Below, one piece after another: positions 24,644 to 33,379 of a stretch of 64,000 nt of DNA. The translations under genes and the position numbers were made by a program. Origin of the DNA: an uncultured Pelagibacteraceae bacterium (GTDB taxonomy: Bacteria > Pseudomonadota > Alphaproteobacteria > Pelagibacterales > Pelagibacteraceae); contig CACGMC010000003.1 in assembly GCA_902574035.1 (NCBI GenBank), positions 157,298 to 221,297 of the forward strand, read 5' to 3'. Numbering within the stretch: the stretch's first letter is position 1; every line of letters begins with the position of its first letter. The notes beneath the pieces were generated by a model. That model had not been told where the DNA came from, ran no database searches, and worked only from the letters and a program-made list of their open reading frames with translations.

Positions 24644-25401
24644 TAATTTGAATACTGATTACCAAAATATAATTGTATAGCCTTCGATGATTTTAATATT
24701 TCACTTGGTGTTCCATCAGCAATTATTGATTGCTCACCAAGTACATATGCTCTATCAACTATGTCAAACAGATTTCTTACTTGGTGATCAGTAATAAGGA
24801 TCGAGCATCCATAAGATTGGATTTTTAGAATATATTTTTGTATATCTTGAACAACAATTGGATCTAAAGCTGCCATTGGCTCATCTAATAATATTACTTT
24901 TGGTTTATTAATCATTATTCTTGCCATCATTAGTCTTCTTACTTCACCTCCAGATAACACATTACTATTTAGAGTTCTTAAATGTTGTAAGTTAAATTCA
25001 TCAAGTAATTTTTCTGTCATTCTTCTTTGATCATCAGTATTTTTTATTGTCAATTGACAGATCCCAAGCAGGTTGTTGTAAACAGACATATTAAAAACAC
25101 TTCTTTGTTGACTTAGATATCCTAATCCCATTTTTGTTCTTTCATGAATTGGGATCTCTGAAATATCTTTATTATTAATAATTATTTTGCCTTTATCCGG
25201 CATGTGTTGACCAATAATGATATTATACAATGTTGATTTTCCAGAACCATTTGGACCTAACAATCCTACTATTTCTCCAGGATGCATTTCCATTGAAATT
25301 TTTTTTAATATTGGTCTACCGTCAAAAGACTTACTAATATCTTTTAACTCGAAGATAGGTTTATTTTTCTTAAATTTAATTATTCTAAAACCTTTTTTCA
25401 T
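24643..25401 (-). CDS. lptB: LPS export ABC transporter ATP-binding protein LptB
   Basis: 252 residues. Walker A is GLLGPNGSGKST, the signature is NVLSGGEVRRLMMARIM, and Walker B is KVILLDEPMAALDP. The overall layout (GLGYLSQQRSVFNMSVYNNL, YVLGEQSIIADGTPSEIL) matches LptB, which powers LPS extraction with LptF and LptG. The neighbours lptC and kdsD support the assignment. lptA, normally between lptC and lptB, is absent here. Confidence 0.92.
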   Translation of the reverse strand: MKKGFRIIKFKKNKPIFELKDISKSFDGRPILKKISMEMHPGEIVGLLGPNGSGKSTLYNIIIGQHMPDKGKIIINNKDISEIPIHERTKMGLGYLSQQRSVFNMSVYNNLLGICQLTIKNTDDQRRMTEKLLDEFNLQHLRTLNSNVLSGGEVRRLMMARIMINKPKVILLDEPMAALDPIVVQDIQKYILKIQSYGCSILITDHQVRNLFDIVDRAYVLGEQSIIADGTPSEILKSSKAIQLYFGNQYSN

Positions 25402-25985
25402 TTATTTAAATTTATTTTGACCTGTTCATAATTATTCATTAAAATATCAACTGATTGATCATCAATATTTAAGTTTAAAATATCTGAAGTAAAATTTCCA
25501 TCTAAACTTTTTCCTCTAACATTTCCATACACTTTGATTAATCTTTCTAAATTAAAGTAATCTAAATTATCAGCAAAAATACTGTTTTCTGCCTGAAAAA
25601 CTTTTACATCTTCCCTAAACTCCATATCATTTGTTTTATTGTTGTATTTACCTGTTTTACCTGAGACTTTGAGAATTTTCCCGTCCTTAAAATAAAAAGT
25701 TGCATTCATTCCAATCATATTAACTAACTCTGGCTTTTCCTCATCGAATGTTGCAATTTTTGACTCTAATAAATACCTGTTACCATTAGCATCTATACCT
25801 TTATACTCTACGTCCTCAAAAAAATTTGACTCACTAATTTTTGTCAGGTTTTCATTTTCTATTTTAATTTTTTCAACTGTTTTTTTGTTTATTCCACCTT
25901 GATAGTAAAAGATATAAAGCAATAATATCGCTGTCATCAAAAGCAAAGACTGTATTAGAATTAATCTTTTTTTTCTCGAGCTCAT
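25398..25985 (-). CDS. lptC: LPS export protein LptC
   Basis: 195 residues. One N-terminal membrane helix (about residues 8-26) is followed by a periplasmic beta-jellyroll (VEYKGIDANGNRYLLESKIAT, KILKVSGKTGKYNNKTNDMEF) as in LptC. LptC receives LPS from LptBFG and hands it to LptA. Overlap of 4 bases with lptB and kdsD indicates co-translation. Divergence is high, as usual for this family, so context carries part of the call. Confidence 0.85.
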   Translation of the reverse strand: MSSRKKRLILIQSLLLMTAILLLYIFYYQGGINKKTVEKIKIENENLTKISESNFFEDVEYKGIDANGNRYLLESKIATFDEEKPELVNMIGMNATFYFKDGKILKVSGKTGKYNNKTNDMEFREDVKVFQAENSIFADNLDYFNLERLIKVYGNVRGKSLDGNFTSDILNLNIDDQSVDILMNNYEQVKINLNK

Positions 25986-26959
25986 TTAATCCCAAATTGT
26001 AAAATAGAGTGGATATGGACAATCCCTATAAGTTTTTTGTTTTTACTATTTATATTTTTTTCAGTAGTCACAAGAAGACTGGTTATTTTTTTTTTGTTCA
26101 TGATTGACAGTGCCTTAGAGGCAGTAGAGTTTTCTGAAATAAAAACCGGATTAGATGTCATAATTCTTTTTAAGTTTTGAGACTTTAAATTATATCTTAA
26201 ACTTCTTCTAGCGTCACCATCAGTTAAAATACCGGCAACAAGTTTTTTTTTCATTATAATAGCTAAGCCAAGTTTATATTTTGTTATTTTGTTCGAAGCT
26301 TCTTTTAGACTACTTGTTATTTTTATCTTTGGTATTCTTGAGCCAGATACCATTATGTCTTTAACTAAAAGAAGCGTTTGACCGATATTCCCACCAGGAT
26401 GAAATACCTTAAATCGCTCTTTAGAAAATTTAATTTTACTCATCAAAGCTACCGCCAAACAATCACCTAATAGCAAAGTTATACTTGTGCTAGATGTAGG
26501 GACCATTCCCGTCGGATCTGCTTCCTTTACACTTGGAATTAATATTTTAATATCACTCGCTTTTATGAGAAGACTTTCCTTTTTTGAGGCAACGCCTATT
26601 ACTTTAATATTAAATCTATTAGCATATTTTAAAATACTTGTAAGTTCTGTTGTATTTCCAGAATAAGAAAAAACTAAAAGTAAATCTTTCTTATCAATTT
26701 GTCCTAGGTCACCATGATTTGCTTCACTGGGACTTAAAAAAAAAGAGGAAATACCAACTGAAGATAGCGTTGCAGAAACTTTTCTAGCTATTAAACCTGA
26801 TTTACCTACTCCTGCACAAATTACTTTCCCTTTACACTGATAAATCGATTCAACAGCTTTTATAAAAGATTTATTAAAAACTTTATTTATCTTTTTGAGT
26901 TCAAAAATTTGTTTTGATGCGGATTGTTTTGCAAGTTTTATATAATTATTCTTATTCAT
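25982..26959 (-). CDS. kdsD: Arabinose-5-phosphate isomerase KdsD
   Basis: 325 residues: an SIS sugar-isomerase domain (CAGVGKSGLIARKVSATLSS, SPSEANHGDLGQI, FSYSGNTTELTSILKYA) followed by two CBS domains (VKDIMVSG, LTDGDARRSL, IMTSNPVFI). This is the complete KdsD architecture. The enzyme makes arabinose-5-phosphate for Kdo synthesis. It belongs with kdsB (49826) and the lpt genes in LPS production. Its start overlaps the rnd stop by one base. Confidence 0.93.
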   Translation of the reverse strand: MNKNNYIKLAKQSASKQIFELKKINKVFNKSFIKAVESIYQCKGKVICAGVGKSGLIARKVSATLSSVGISSFFLSPSEANHGDLGQIDKKDLLLVFSYSGNTTELTSILKYANRFNIKVIGVASKKESLLIKASDIKILIPSVKEADPTGMVPTSSTSITLLLGDCLAVALMSKIKFSKERFKVFHPGGNIGQTLLLVKDIMVSGSRIPKIKITSSLKEASNKITKYKLGLAIIMKKKLVAGILTDGDARRSLRYNLKSQNLKRIMTSNPVFISENSTASKALSIMNKKKITSLLVTTEKNINSKNKKLIGIVHIHSILQFGIK

Positions 26960-27585
26960 TAATGTTCAAAAATATCGAATTTAAATCCATTTTGATCTAA
27001 TTCGATTCTTGTGTCTAAAAAACTTATACATCTTTTAAATAGATCCATTCTTTTCTCTCTCACAAGCATCTTTTCTAATTGTGTTTTAATTTTATGCAAA
27101 TAGATGACATCTCCTGCTGCATACTCTAATTGTTTATCAGTCAATTCATCCAAGTCTTTATTCCAATCTGAACTTCCCTGCCTTTTATCCAAATTTTTAT
27201 TACAAAATTCAAAAACTAGATTTTTTAAACCATGTTGATCGGTATAAGTTCTCACAACTTTAGATGCAATTTTAGTATCAAAAATGTTTTTCATTTTACA
27301 CTTTAAAAAATATTCTAAAGCATTTTTGTCAAATCTTAAGAAATGACCTATTTTTAAAATTTTCTCGTTTTCTAATAAAGAAACTATGTTTGGAGCTTTG
27401 TAATTATTTCGATCGGGTTGAACGATATAAACTTCATCATTCTCGCCACAAATTTGAATTAAACTTAATTTATCTCTTTCAGGAATTTTAAGGCCGGTTG
27501 CTTCCGTATCTATTGCAATACTTCCTTTAAATGAACTAGCTATTTTGGGAGTAATGTCGCCTTTTAATCTATGAATTTTTACCAT
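26959..27585 (-). CDS. rnd: Ribonuclease D-like 3'-5' exonuclease (short form)
   Basis: 208 residues containing only the DEDDy exonuclease domain, without the HRDC domains of E. coli RNase D (~375 aa). Motifs are AIDTEATGL, KIGHFLRFDKNAL and LEYAAGDVIYL, carrying the four acidic ligands and the Tyr. The short form is common in alphaproteobacteria and probably trims tRNA 3' ends. It appears to be the first gene of the 12 kb leftward run, only 14 bp from the divergent NDUFA9-like gene. Confidence 0.88.
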   Translation of the reverse strand: MVKIHRLKGDITPKIASSFKGSIAIDTEATGLKIPERDKLSLIQICGENDEVYIVQPDRNNYKAPNIVSLLENEKILKIGHFLRFDKNALEYFLKCKMKNIFDTKIASKVVRTYTDQHGLKNLVFEFCNKNLDKRQGSSDWNKDLDELTDKQLEYAAGDVIYLHKIKTQLEKMLVREKRMDLFKRCISFLDTRIELDQNGFKFDIFEH

Positions 27586-27599
27586 ATTATCTAATTACC

Positions 27600-28547
27600 A
27601 TGAACAATTACCCAATAGCAACAATCCTTGGCGGTGGTGGATTTATAGGACGATATCTTGTTAAAAATTTGGCGAATAAACACTATAGATGCATCATTCC
27701 CACAAGAAAAGCCTTTCAAAAAGGTTATCTAAAGACTCAAGCTCCTTCAGGAGCTGTAGAATTAATTGATTTTAATGCAAACAATTTTGATAAAATAGAA
27801 GAAGCTATCAGTAATTCGGATGTGGTAATTAATTTAATAGGGATATTATTTGAAAACAGAAAGCAAAAATTTACAAAAATTCACTCAGATATTCCAGATA
27901 TTATTTCAAGATTATGCGAGAAGCATAAAGTAAAAAAATACATTCATGTTTCTGCAATAGGAGCTAATAAAGATTCAAAATCTGCATATCAAAGATCTAA
28001 ATTTGCTGGAGAACAAAAATCTCTAATGAATTTTAAAAACACAGTTATTATTAGACCAAGCGTTGTGTGTGGACCTGAAGATAATTTTACTAATTTATTT
28101 TCTAAATTAAGTTTTTCACCAGTAATACCAATTGTGGGAATAGATTATAAATTTCAACCGATAATGGTAACAGATGTGGCTGATGCTATTGTTAAAGCTA
28201 TACAAACAAAAAAAAATGAAGGAAAAATTTATGAGATAGGTGGTCCTACAGTAATAAGTTTCGGTGATATGGTAAAATCTATAATGAAAACTATTAATAA
28301 AAAAAGATTTGTTATAGAGATGCCTATGGCTATAGCCAAAATACAAAGTTCAATTTTAAGTTTATTACCGATCCCACCAGTTTTAACGAGAGACCAATGT
28401 GAAATTTTATCAGAGGCTGATAATGTTGTTTCTAATAAAGAGCTTACAATAAGTGATTTAGAGATAAAGCCAAAAGACGTCGAACAAGCTATGGAAAAAT
28501 GGTTGTGGCGTTATCGTGATGGAGGGCAATTCGCAAAAGCAAAATGA
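27600..28547 (+). CDS. NDUFA9-like NAD(P)-binding protein (complex I accessory type)
   Basis: 315 residues of atypical short-chain dehydrogenase fold. The nucleotide-binding loop is ILGGGGFIGRYLVKNL (residues 9-24); SDVVINLIGILFENRKQKF, HVSAIGAN and SAYQRSKFAGE follow. This pattern matches the NDUFA9/39-kDa-like family, an accessory subunit of alphaproteobacterial and mitochondrial complex I. No nuo genes are nearby. It starts 14 bp from the divergent rnd start and overlaps the SMR gene by 4 bases. Confidence 0.8.
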   Translation: MNNYPIATILGGGGFIGRYLVKNLANKHYRCIIPTRKAFQKGYLKTQAPSGAVELIDFNANNFDKIEEAISNSDVVINLIGILFENRKQKFTKIHSDIPDIISRLCEKHKVKKYIHVSAIGANKDSKSAYQRSKFAGEQKSLMNFKNTVIIRPSVVCGPEDNFTNLFSKLSFSPVIPIVGIDYKFQPIMVTDVADAIVKAIQTKKNEGKIYEIGGPTVISFGDMVKSIMKTINKKRFVIEMPMAIAKIQSSILSLLPIPPVLTRDQCEILSEADNVVSNKELTISDLEIKPKDVEQAMEKWLWRYRDGGQFAKAK

Positions 28548-28888
28548 AGAGTTTAAGTTTATTTTCAGGATATATTTATTTAACTCTTGCAATCATTACA
28601 GGTATTGCCACTAACGGTTTTTTAAAAACTACAGAAAGTTTTACTAAGCTTACACCTACACTTTTTTGTATTTCAAGTATTGTTGTTTGTATTTTTTGTT
28701 TATCTAGAGCAATGACAATAATTCCAGTTGGATTTACTTATGCGACCTACGGAGCATTAACGATAACCGCAGTTACATTATTTGGAATATTTAAATATAA
28801 TCAAACCCCAAACCTTTATGGAACTGTTGGATTAATCTTAATTGTTTCAGGAGTAATACTTTTAAACCTTTTTGGTGAATTAAAATAA
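28544..28888 (+). CDS. SMR-family membrane transporter (EmrE-like)
   Basis: 114 residues with four membrane helices, the size and topology of small multidrug resistance proteins. The first helix has YIYLTLAIITGIATNGFLK, where the conserved Glu14 of EmrE would be expected near AIITG and is not obvious. The last helix ILIVSGVILLNLFGELK is typical. It may therefore carry something other than cationic drugs. It is translationally coupled to the NDUFA9-like gene and ends at a strong hairpin. Confidence 0.75.
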   Translation: MKSLSLFSGYIYLTLAIITGIATNGFLKTTESFTKLTPTLFCISSIVVCIFCLSRAMTIIPVGFTYATYGALTITAVTLFGIFKYNQTPNLYGTVGLILIVSGVILLNLFGELK

Positions 28889-28889
28889 A

Positions 28890-28912
28890 CCCCTGATTTT
28901 TAGGATCAGGGG
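28890..28912. terminator. Hairpin between convergent genes
   Basis: CCCCTGAT / ATCAGGGG forms an 8 bp stem with a 7-base loop, 2 bases after the SMR stop and 19 bases before the end of the convergent Lys-rich gene. It can serve both directions; the flanks are AT-rich. Confidence 0.7.
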
Positions 28913-28931
28913 CATTTAATTTCTATATAAA

Positions 28932-29132
28932 CTAATTATTTAAAGATGCTGCGATAGGCTCTTTATTATTTTTGCTAGCTTTTTTTTCAGCAATTTTTTT
29001 CTCGAGACTAGCTATCTTTAGTTCAACCTTTGATAGTTTTTTTTGTTTAGTGCTTATTTTATTTTTAAGCTTATCGATTGATTTTAGTATTTTCTTTTTC
29101 TTTTTTTCGTTTTTTTTCAATTTTTTTTTCAT
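28932..29132 (-). CDS. Small lysine-rich coiled-coil protein, 66 aa
   Basis: 66 residues, about 40% Lys, predicted to be one long amphipathic helix with heptad-like hydrophobics (ILKSIDKLKNKI, VELKIASLEKKIAEKK). The charge suggests binding to nucleic acid or another acidic partner. The GGAGGA ribosome site 5-6 bases before the ATG supports expression. No family is recognised; composition alone could produce spurious similarity to many coiled-coil proteins. Confidence 0.5.
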   Translation of the reverse strand: MKKKLKKNEKKKKKILKSIDKLKNKISTKQKKLSKVELKIASLEKKIAEKKASKNNKEPIAASLNN

Positions 29133-29238
29133 ATTGTTCCTCCAAAAACTTAAAAATCTTAGAACAGTTTTAAAAAGTTTTCAAATGAAATTTAGAAAAA
29201 CCTTTTAAACTAAAAGTTGAAAAAAAATTTAGAAAATT

Positions 29239-30135
29239 TTACGGAACTAATAAATTGATAAACCTGTCTGTTTTTTGGATTTCAAGACTGTTTACGTAAC
29301 CACAATTTTCACCGTCAACCTGAGATAGAACTTTATTGTTAACACCATTTATTTTTAATCTGTCCAGTTCTTTTTTGATCACACTTTTTGCTGGACCTAA
29401 GTCACCCTTAGTCAATATTAACCAAACATAGTAAAGCAATTTTATTCTGGTTAGGTCTTTAAATATGTAAGCCACTATCTTGTTTTCAAATATATTTGTA
29501 TCGTTTGTAATAGAATGGGGACCAGCATAGTATTTTGAATTAGTACATAAAATCCAATCAGCCATTATTTTTTCATTTTCTAACTCAACCTCCATTTTAT
29601 TATTCTTTAAAAATAAAAAATGCTGAAAACCTTTAAAAGCAAAAATTACTTTTCCGAGATACTTTTTAATATTTGTATTTATGGACTCAACAATTCTAGA
29701 GTCAAAACCTACACCAGCCATTAAGAAAAAATACTTATCATTTATTTTTGCTAATGAAATTTTCTTATGATTATCTGATACGAGGACATTGTAAATCTCC
29801 TCAGCCTTTTTCTTAATTTGAGTTTCTATTTGCAGAATATTTGCAGTACCTGCAGGTATGTATCCAACTAATTTGTCTTTTAAATTGTCACTTTTAAACA
29901 TTTCATTGATACCAAAGCAAACACTTCCGTCACCTCCAGCAAATACTAATCGATCAAATTGTTTATTAGACAATTCTTTAAACACTTTTCTCGCATGTTC
30001 TTCACTTTGAGTTTTAAAAAGTTCTACAGTGTGATTTTTCTCTAGAAGATAAATGACCTTATTAATTAACTTAAGTTTTCTACCGCCTGCTGCATTGGCG
30101 TTGAATATAACTGCAAAATTTAGTTTCTTAATCAT
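29239..30135 (-). CDS. Diacylglycerol kinase-family lipid kinase
   Basis: 298 residues of the DAGK/YegS/sphingosine-kinase fold: FNANAAGGRK at residues 11-20, the ATP-binding FAGGDGSVCFGINEM (about 65-79) and AGVGFDSRIVE. The likely reaction is phosphorylation of diacylglycerol to phosphatidic acid at the inner membrane. It diverges from plcP, whose product is diacylglycerol. The start codon is one base from a Pho-box-like site (30137-30154), and no Shine-Dalgarno site is visible. PhoB binding there could hinder its transcription while activating plcP. Confidence 0.82.
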   Translation of the reverse strand: MIKKLNFAVIFNANAAGGRKLKLINKVIYLLEKNHTVELFKTQSEEHARKVFKELSNKQFDRLVFAGGDGSVCFGINEMFKSDNLKDKLVGYIPAGTANILQIETQIKKKAEEIYNVLVSDNHKKISLAKINDKYFFLMAGVGFDSRIVESINTNIKKYLGKVIFAFKGFQHFLFLKNNKMEVELENEKIMADWILCTNSKYYAGPHSITNDTNIFENKIVAYIFKDLTRIKLLYYVWLILTKGDLGPAKSVIKKELDRLKINGVNNKVLSQVDGENCGYVNSLEIQKTDRFINLLVP

Positions 30136-30136
30136 T

Positions 30137-30154
30137 TTTTAACAATTCTGTAAC
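30137..30154 (+). promoter_or_regulatory. Pho-box-like PhoB site upstream of plcP-agt
   Basis: TTTTAAC-AATT-CTGTAAC: two 7-base half-sites 11 bases apart, the geometry of PhoB sites. It is almost identical to the site at 34020-34037 in front of pstS, in the same orientation relative to the + strand gene. It ends 45 bases before the plcP ATG at 30200, and its other edge is one base from the lipid-kinase start codon. Confidence 0.65.
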
Positions 30155-30199
30155 ATTTATATGATTCAACTGTTACTAGAGATTCGTTTTATTAAATTT

Positions 30200-31015
30200 A
30201 TGGAAACAATTCAAACAAAATCTAAAGGAAAAATTTTAAATTATAAAAGCATTTTTATAAGTGATGTTCATTTAGGACACAGAAAAAGTTCTGCAAATAA
30301 GCTACTTGAATTTTATAAGCATTCAAAATCAGAAAATTTATATCTCGTAGGTGACATTATTGATATATGGGCTTTGAAAAATAATTTTTATTGGCCTCAG
30401 GAACATAATGACGTTATTCAAAAAACCTTAAGAAAAGCAAGACACGGAACAAAAGTAAAATATATAATTGGTAATCATGATGACGTTTTTAGAAAATTTT
30501 TACCACTTCATTTTGGTGGTATCGAAGTTATAAACCGCTGCTTACATGTTTCAAGTGATAATAAAAAATATATAGTAGTACACGGCGATGCATGGGACGG
30601 TATAATGAAATATGCACCTTGGTTATCAAAAGTTGGAGCAGTAGCATACAGCTTTCTGTTAGAATTTAATGTAGTAATAAATTTCATCAGAAGATTATTC
30701 AAAAAGCCAAATTGGTCTTTAGCAAAATATCTAAAACATAAAGTTAAAAATGCAGTTAAGTATATTGGTGACTATGAAAAGACCTTAGCAAATTACGCAA
30801 AGAAGAAAAAAGCTGATGGTATTATATGTGGTCATATACATCATGCTGCAAACCAAAATCTTGATGGAATAAATTACCTAAACTGTGGCGACTGGGTTGA
30901 GGGAGCAACATTTTTAGTTGAGCATTTTGATGGTAGAATGGAAGTTATAGATTGGGACAAAATAAGAGAAGAAGTTGTAAATTACGAACCATATTTAAAA
31001 ATCGTTAATAAATAA
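30200..31015 (+). CDS. plcP: PlcP-like metallophosphoesterase (phospholipase C of lipid remodelling)
   Basis: 271 residues of calcineurin-like fold: SDVHLGH (Asp22, His24), LVGDIIDIW (51), IIGNHDD (90), VVHGDAWDG and ICGHIHHA supply the metal ligands. It resembles LpxH/UDP-diacylglucosamine hydrolases, but its place beside a glycosyltransferase and the pst/pho genes matches PlcP, which under phosphate starvation removes phospholipid headgroups to give diacylglycerol. I prefer the ATG at 30200 over 30161, because a start at 30161 would leave no room for the promoter behind the Pho box. Confidence 0.8.
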   Translation: METIQTKSKGKILNYKSIFISDVHLGHRKSSANKLLEFYKHSKSENLYLVGDIIDIWALKNNFYWPQEHNDVIQKTLRKARHGTKVKYIIGNHDDVFRKFLPLHFGGIEVINRCLHVSSDNKKYIVVHGDAWDGIMKYAPWLSKVGAVAYSFLLEFNVVINFIRRLFKKPNWSLAKYLKHKVKNAVKYIGDYEKTLANYAKKKKADGIICGHIHHAANQNLDGINYLNCGDWVEGATFLVEHFDGRMEVIDWDKIREEVVNYEPYLKIVNK

Positions 31016-31018
31016 TCC

Positions 31019-32050
31019 ATGAGAATATTAATAGTCACAGGAGCTTGCAAAGAACAGGTAATAAATGGTGTAGTGAGAACCCTTGAACAATTAAAAGAAG
31101 AATTAAAAAAACTTGGGCATACTGTTAACTTTATAACTCCAGTAAATTTTTTGACTGTTCCGTTGCCTAAATATAATGATATTAAAATTGCTTTAAATGT
31201 ATGGCCTAAAGTTGGAAGAATGATTCAAAAAGAGTTAGAATTTGCTAAAAAAAATAAAGAAAAGTTAGTTATCCATATAGCCACAGAAGATACGCTGGGT
31301 TACTTTGCAAGAAGATATTGTTTAAAAAATAATTTAAAATTTACAACCAGTTACCACACGTCTTTCGATAAATATATTAAACTTTACGCACCTTTTATAC
31401 CTATTAAAATACCTCAAAAATTTCTCAAAAACTTTCACTCAGCCGCTTACAAAACTTTAGTAACTACAAAATCAATGAAAGAGGATTTAAAAAAAATTGG
31501 TTTTGATCCAGAAAAACTCACTGTTTGGACACGAGGGGCCAATCATGGAGCATTTAAAAACCCCAGGCGCATTAAATTAGAATATAAAAGACCTATTTGG
31601 CTATATGTAGGTAGAGTTTCCATTGAGAAAAATATTAGAGCTTTTCTTAATCTTGATCTAGAAGGAACTAAAATTGTAGTAGGAAAGGGGCCAGATTTAA
31701 AAAAATTAAAACAAGAATTTCCTAATGTCATTTTTAAAGGCGAGAAAACAAATGGTGAGTTAGCATCTTACTTTGCATCAGCAGATGTTTTTGTTATGCC
31801 GAGCTTAACAGATACTTTTGGTATAGTTATTATTGAAGGTTTACAATGCGGAACACCTGTTGCAGCCTATCCAGTTACAGGTCCAAAAGATATTTTAGAG
31901 GGAACGAATGGTGGTGTTTTAAATAAAGATTTAAAAGTAGCCGCTCTAGAAGCTTTAAAATTAAATAGAGACGATTGTAAAGAAATAGCTAAAAAATATA
32001 CTTGGGAGAACTGTGCTAAAATATTTTTAGCTAACACTGCACCTAATTGA
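31019..32050 (+). CDS. agt: GT4-type glycosyltransferase, likely glycolipid synthase Agt
   Basis: 343 residues of GT-B fold. The N-terminal domain starts MRILIVTGACKEQVINGVVRTLEQL; the C-terminal domain has WLYVGRVSIEKNIRAFL and the GT4 motif PSLTDTFGIVIIEGLQCGTPV with the EX7E-like acidic pair. Three bases separate it from plcP. In SAR11 and other marine bacteria, PlcP and Agt work together: diacylglycerol released by PlcP is glycosylated to phosphorus-free glycolipids. The donor sugar cannot be read from the sequence. Confidence 0.8.
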   Translation: MRILIVTGACKEQVINGVVRTLEQLKEELKKLGHTVNFITPVNFLTVPLPKYNDIKIALNVWPKVGRMIQKELEFAKKNKEKLVIHIATEDTLGYFARRYCLKNNLKFTTSYHTSFDKYIKLYAPFIPIKIPQKFLKNFHSAAYKTLVTTKSMKEDLKKIGFDPEKLTVWTRGANHGAFKNPRRIKLEYKRPIWLYVGRVSIEKNIRAFLNLDLEGTKIVVGKGPDLKKLKQEFPNVIFKGEKTNGELASYFASADVFVMPSLTDTFGIVIIEGLQCGTPVAAYPVTGPKDILEGTNGGVLNKDLKVAALEALKLNRDDCKEIAKKYTWENCAKIFLANTAPN

Positions 32051-32139
32051 CCTCTATATTTTGCATAATTTAAAGTTTAAGTTATAATTTCATATTTATA
32101 TGAAGCAATTCTTATAAATGTTTTAGGAAAACTTAAACA

Positions 32140-33339
32140 ATGATGACATTATTATTTTTATCGCTAGCTGCAATTATTTCAATCGTTGTTATTCTAGTTT
32201 CTGCAAAATTCATCAAGGCCGGATTTGATGCCAGAAGTGAAGTTAGAGATCAAAAACAAACTGAAAATTTATATCAAGAAGTTCAAGATATTACCAACGA
32301 AGATATTGAGGAAGACCCTCAGAAAGGAGCAATATTAAATCAATTAGATGATTATTTAATAATTTTAGATAAATATAAAAATATAAAGTATTTAAATCCA
32401 AGCGCTAAAAATAAATTTGGCAAAGAAAGTCTTGGTAAACATATTGCTACAATATTAAGAGTTCCTGATCTGCTACAAAATATTGATTTAGTTGTAAATA
32501 AAAGAAAAACTATTAATATGGATTTAGAGTTGAGTCAGCCTTCCTTTCAATTTTTTAAAGTTTATATCATGATCGGCGAAAGTATTTTTTCTGATGATCC
32601 AGATACCATAAATCTTTTTTTAAAAGATTATACTGAAATTGTAAAAGCACAAAAATTCAAATCAGATTTTGTAGCAAATGTTAGTCATGAATTAAAAACT
32701 CCATTAGTATCGATCAAAGGGTTTTTAGAAACCATAAATGGGCATGCAAAAAATGATCCTGAAGCTCAAAAAAAGTTTATACCAATAATGTTAGAACAAG
32801 CTGACAGAATGGAAAATTTGATAAAAGATTTATTGTCATTAAGCAAAATTGAACTTGAAGAACATATTCAACCACAGGATAAAGTTAATTTAAAAGAAAT
32901 TTTTAATTCTGTAGAAGATATTCATCAAAATAAATTACTCAACTTTAAATTCACCAATAAGATACAATCTGATTTTTTTGTTAAAGGAAACTTTGAAGCT
33001 TTGGTAGATATTTTTTCTAATTTAATAGACAACAGCATTAAGTATTCAGAAAATAAAAAATCTATAGAAATTAAAATTGAAAAAGGTGATGGAAAGTTAT
33101 TAAATAATTCTTATAAAATTTCTATTTCTGACCAAGGAATTGGAATACCGGCAGAACATATTTCTAGAATAACAGAAAGATTTTATAGAGTTGATGCCAA
33201 AAAAAGTAGAGAGGTAGGAGGCACAGGACTTGGCCTTGCGATTTGTCGTCATAGAATCATTCAACATAGAGGAGAATTGGAAATTAAAAGTAAAGTTGGT
33301 GAAGGGACACAAATATCAGTACATTTACCAGTTTTTTAG
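32140..33339 (+). CDS. phoR: Phosphate regulon sensor histidine kinase PhoR
   Basis: 399 residues. One N-terminal membrane helix (residues 3-24), a PAS-like region (about 65-170), the phosphoacceptor FVANVSHELKTPLVS (His183), N-box NLIDNSIKYS and G-boxes DQGIGIP and GGTGLGLAI complete a bacterial PhoR. It should phosphorylate PhoB (39267) when phosphate is scarce. It lies 89 bp behind agt, and the pst operon follows. No Pho box was found directly upstream, so it may be expressed from the plcP-agt transcript or its own weak promoter. Confidence 0.9.
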   Translation: MMTLLFLSLAAIISIVVILVSAKFIKAGFDARSEVRDQKQTENLYQEVQDITNEDIEEDPQKGAILNQLDDYLIILDKYKNIKYLNPSAKNKFGKESLGKHIATILRVPDLLQNIDLVVNKRKTINMDLELSQPSFQFFKVYIMIGESIFSDDPDTINLFLKDYTEIVKAQKFKSDFVANVSHELKTPLVSIKGFLETINGHAKNDPEAQKKFIPIMLEQADRMENLIKDLLSLSKIELEEHIQPQDKVNLKEIFNSVEDIHQNKLLNFKFTNKIQSDFFVKGNFEALVDIFSNLIDNSIKYSENKKSIEIKIEKGDGKLLNNSYKISISDQGIGIPAEHISRITERFYRVDAKKSREVGGTGLGLAICRHRIIQHRGELEIKSKVGEGTQISVHLPVF

Positions 33340-33364
33340 TATTCAATTAAAACGTGTAATTTGG

Positions 33365-33370
33365 TATAAT
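33365..33370 (+). promoter_or_regulatory. Candidate -10 element before the secreted-protein gene
   Basis: TATAAT lies 10-15 bases before the ATG at 33380. No good -35 is found at the right spacing and the leader would be only a few bases long, so this is weak. Confidence 0.2.
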
Positions 33371-33379
33371 AATCAAATT

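Noticed and set aside
33230..33379. N-terminal extension of the secreted Pho-cluster protein
   Set aside because: It overlaps the conserved end of phoR in another frame, and the signal peptide begins at 33380.
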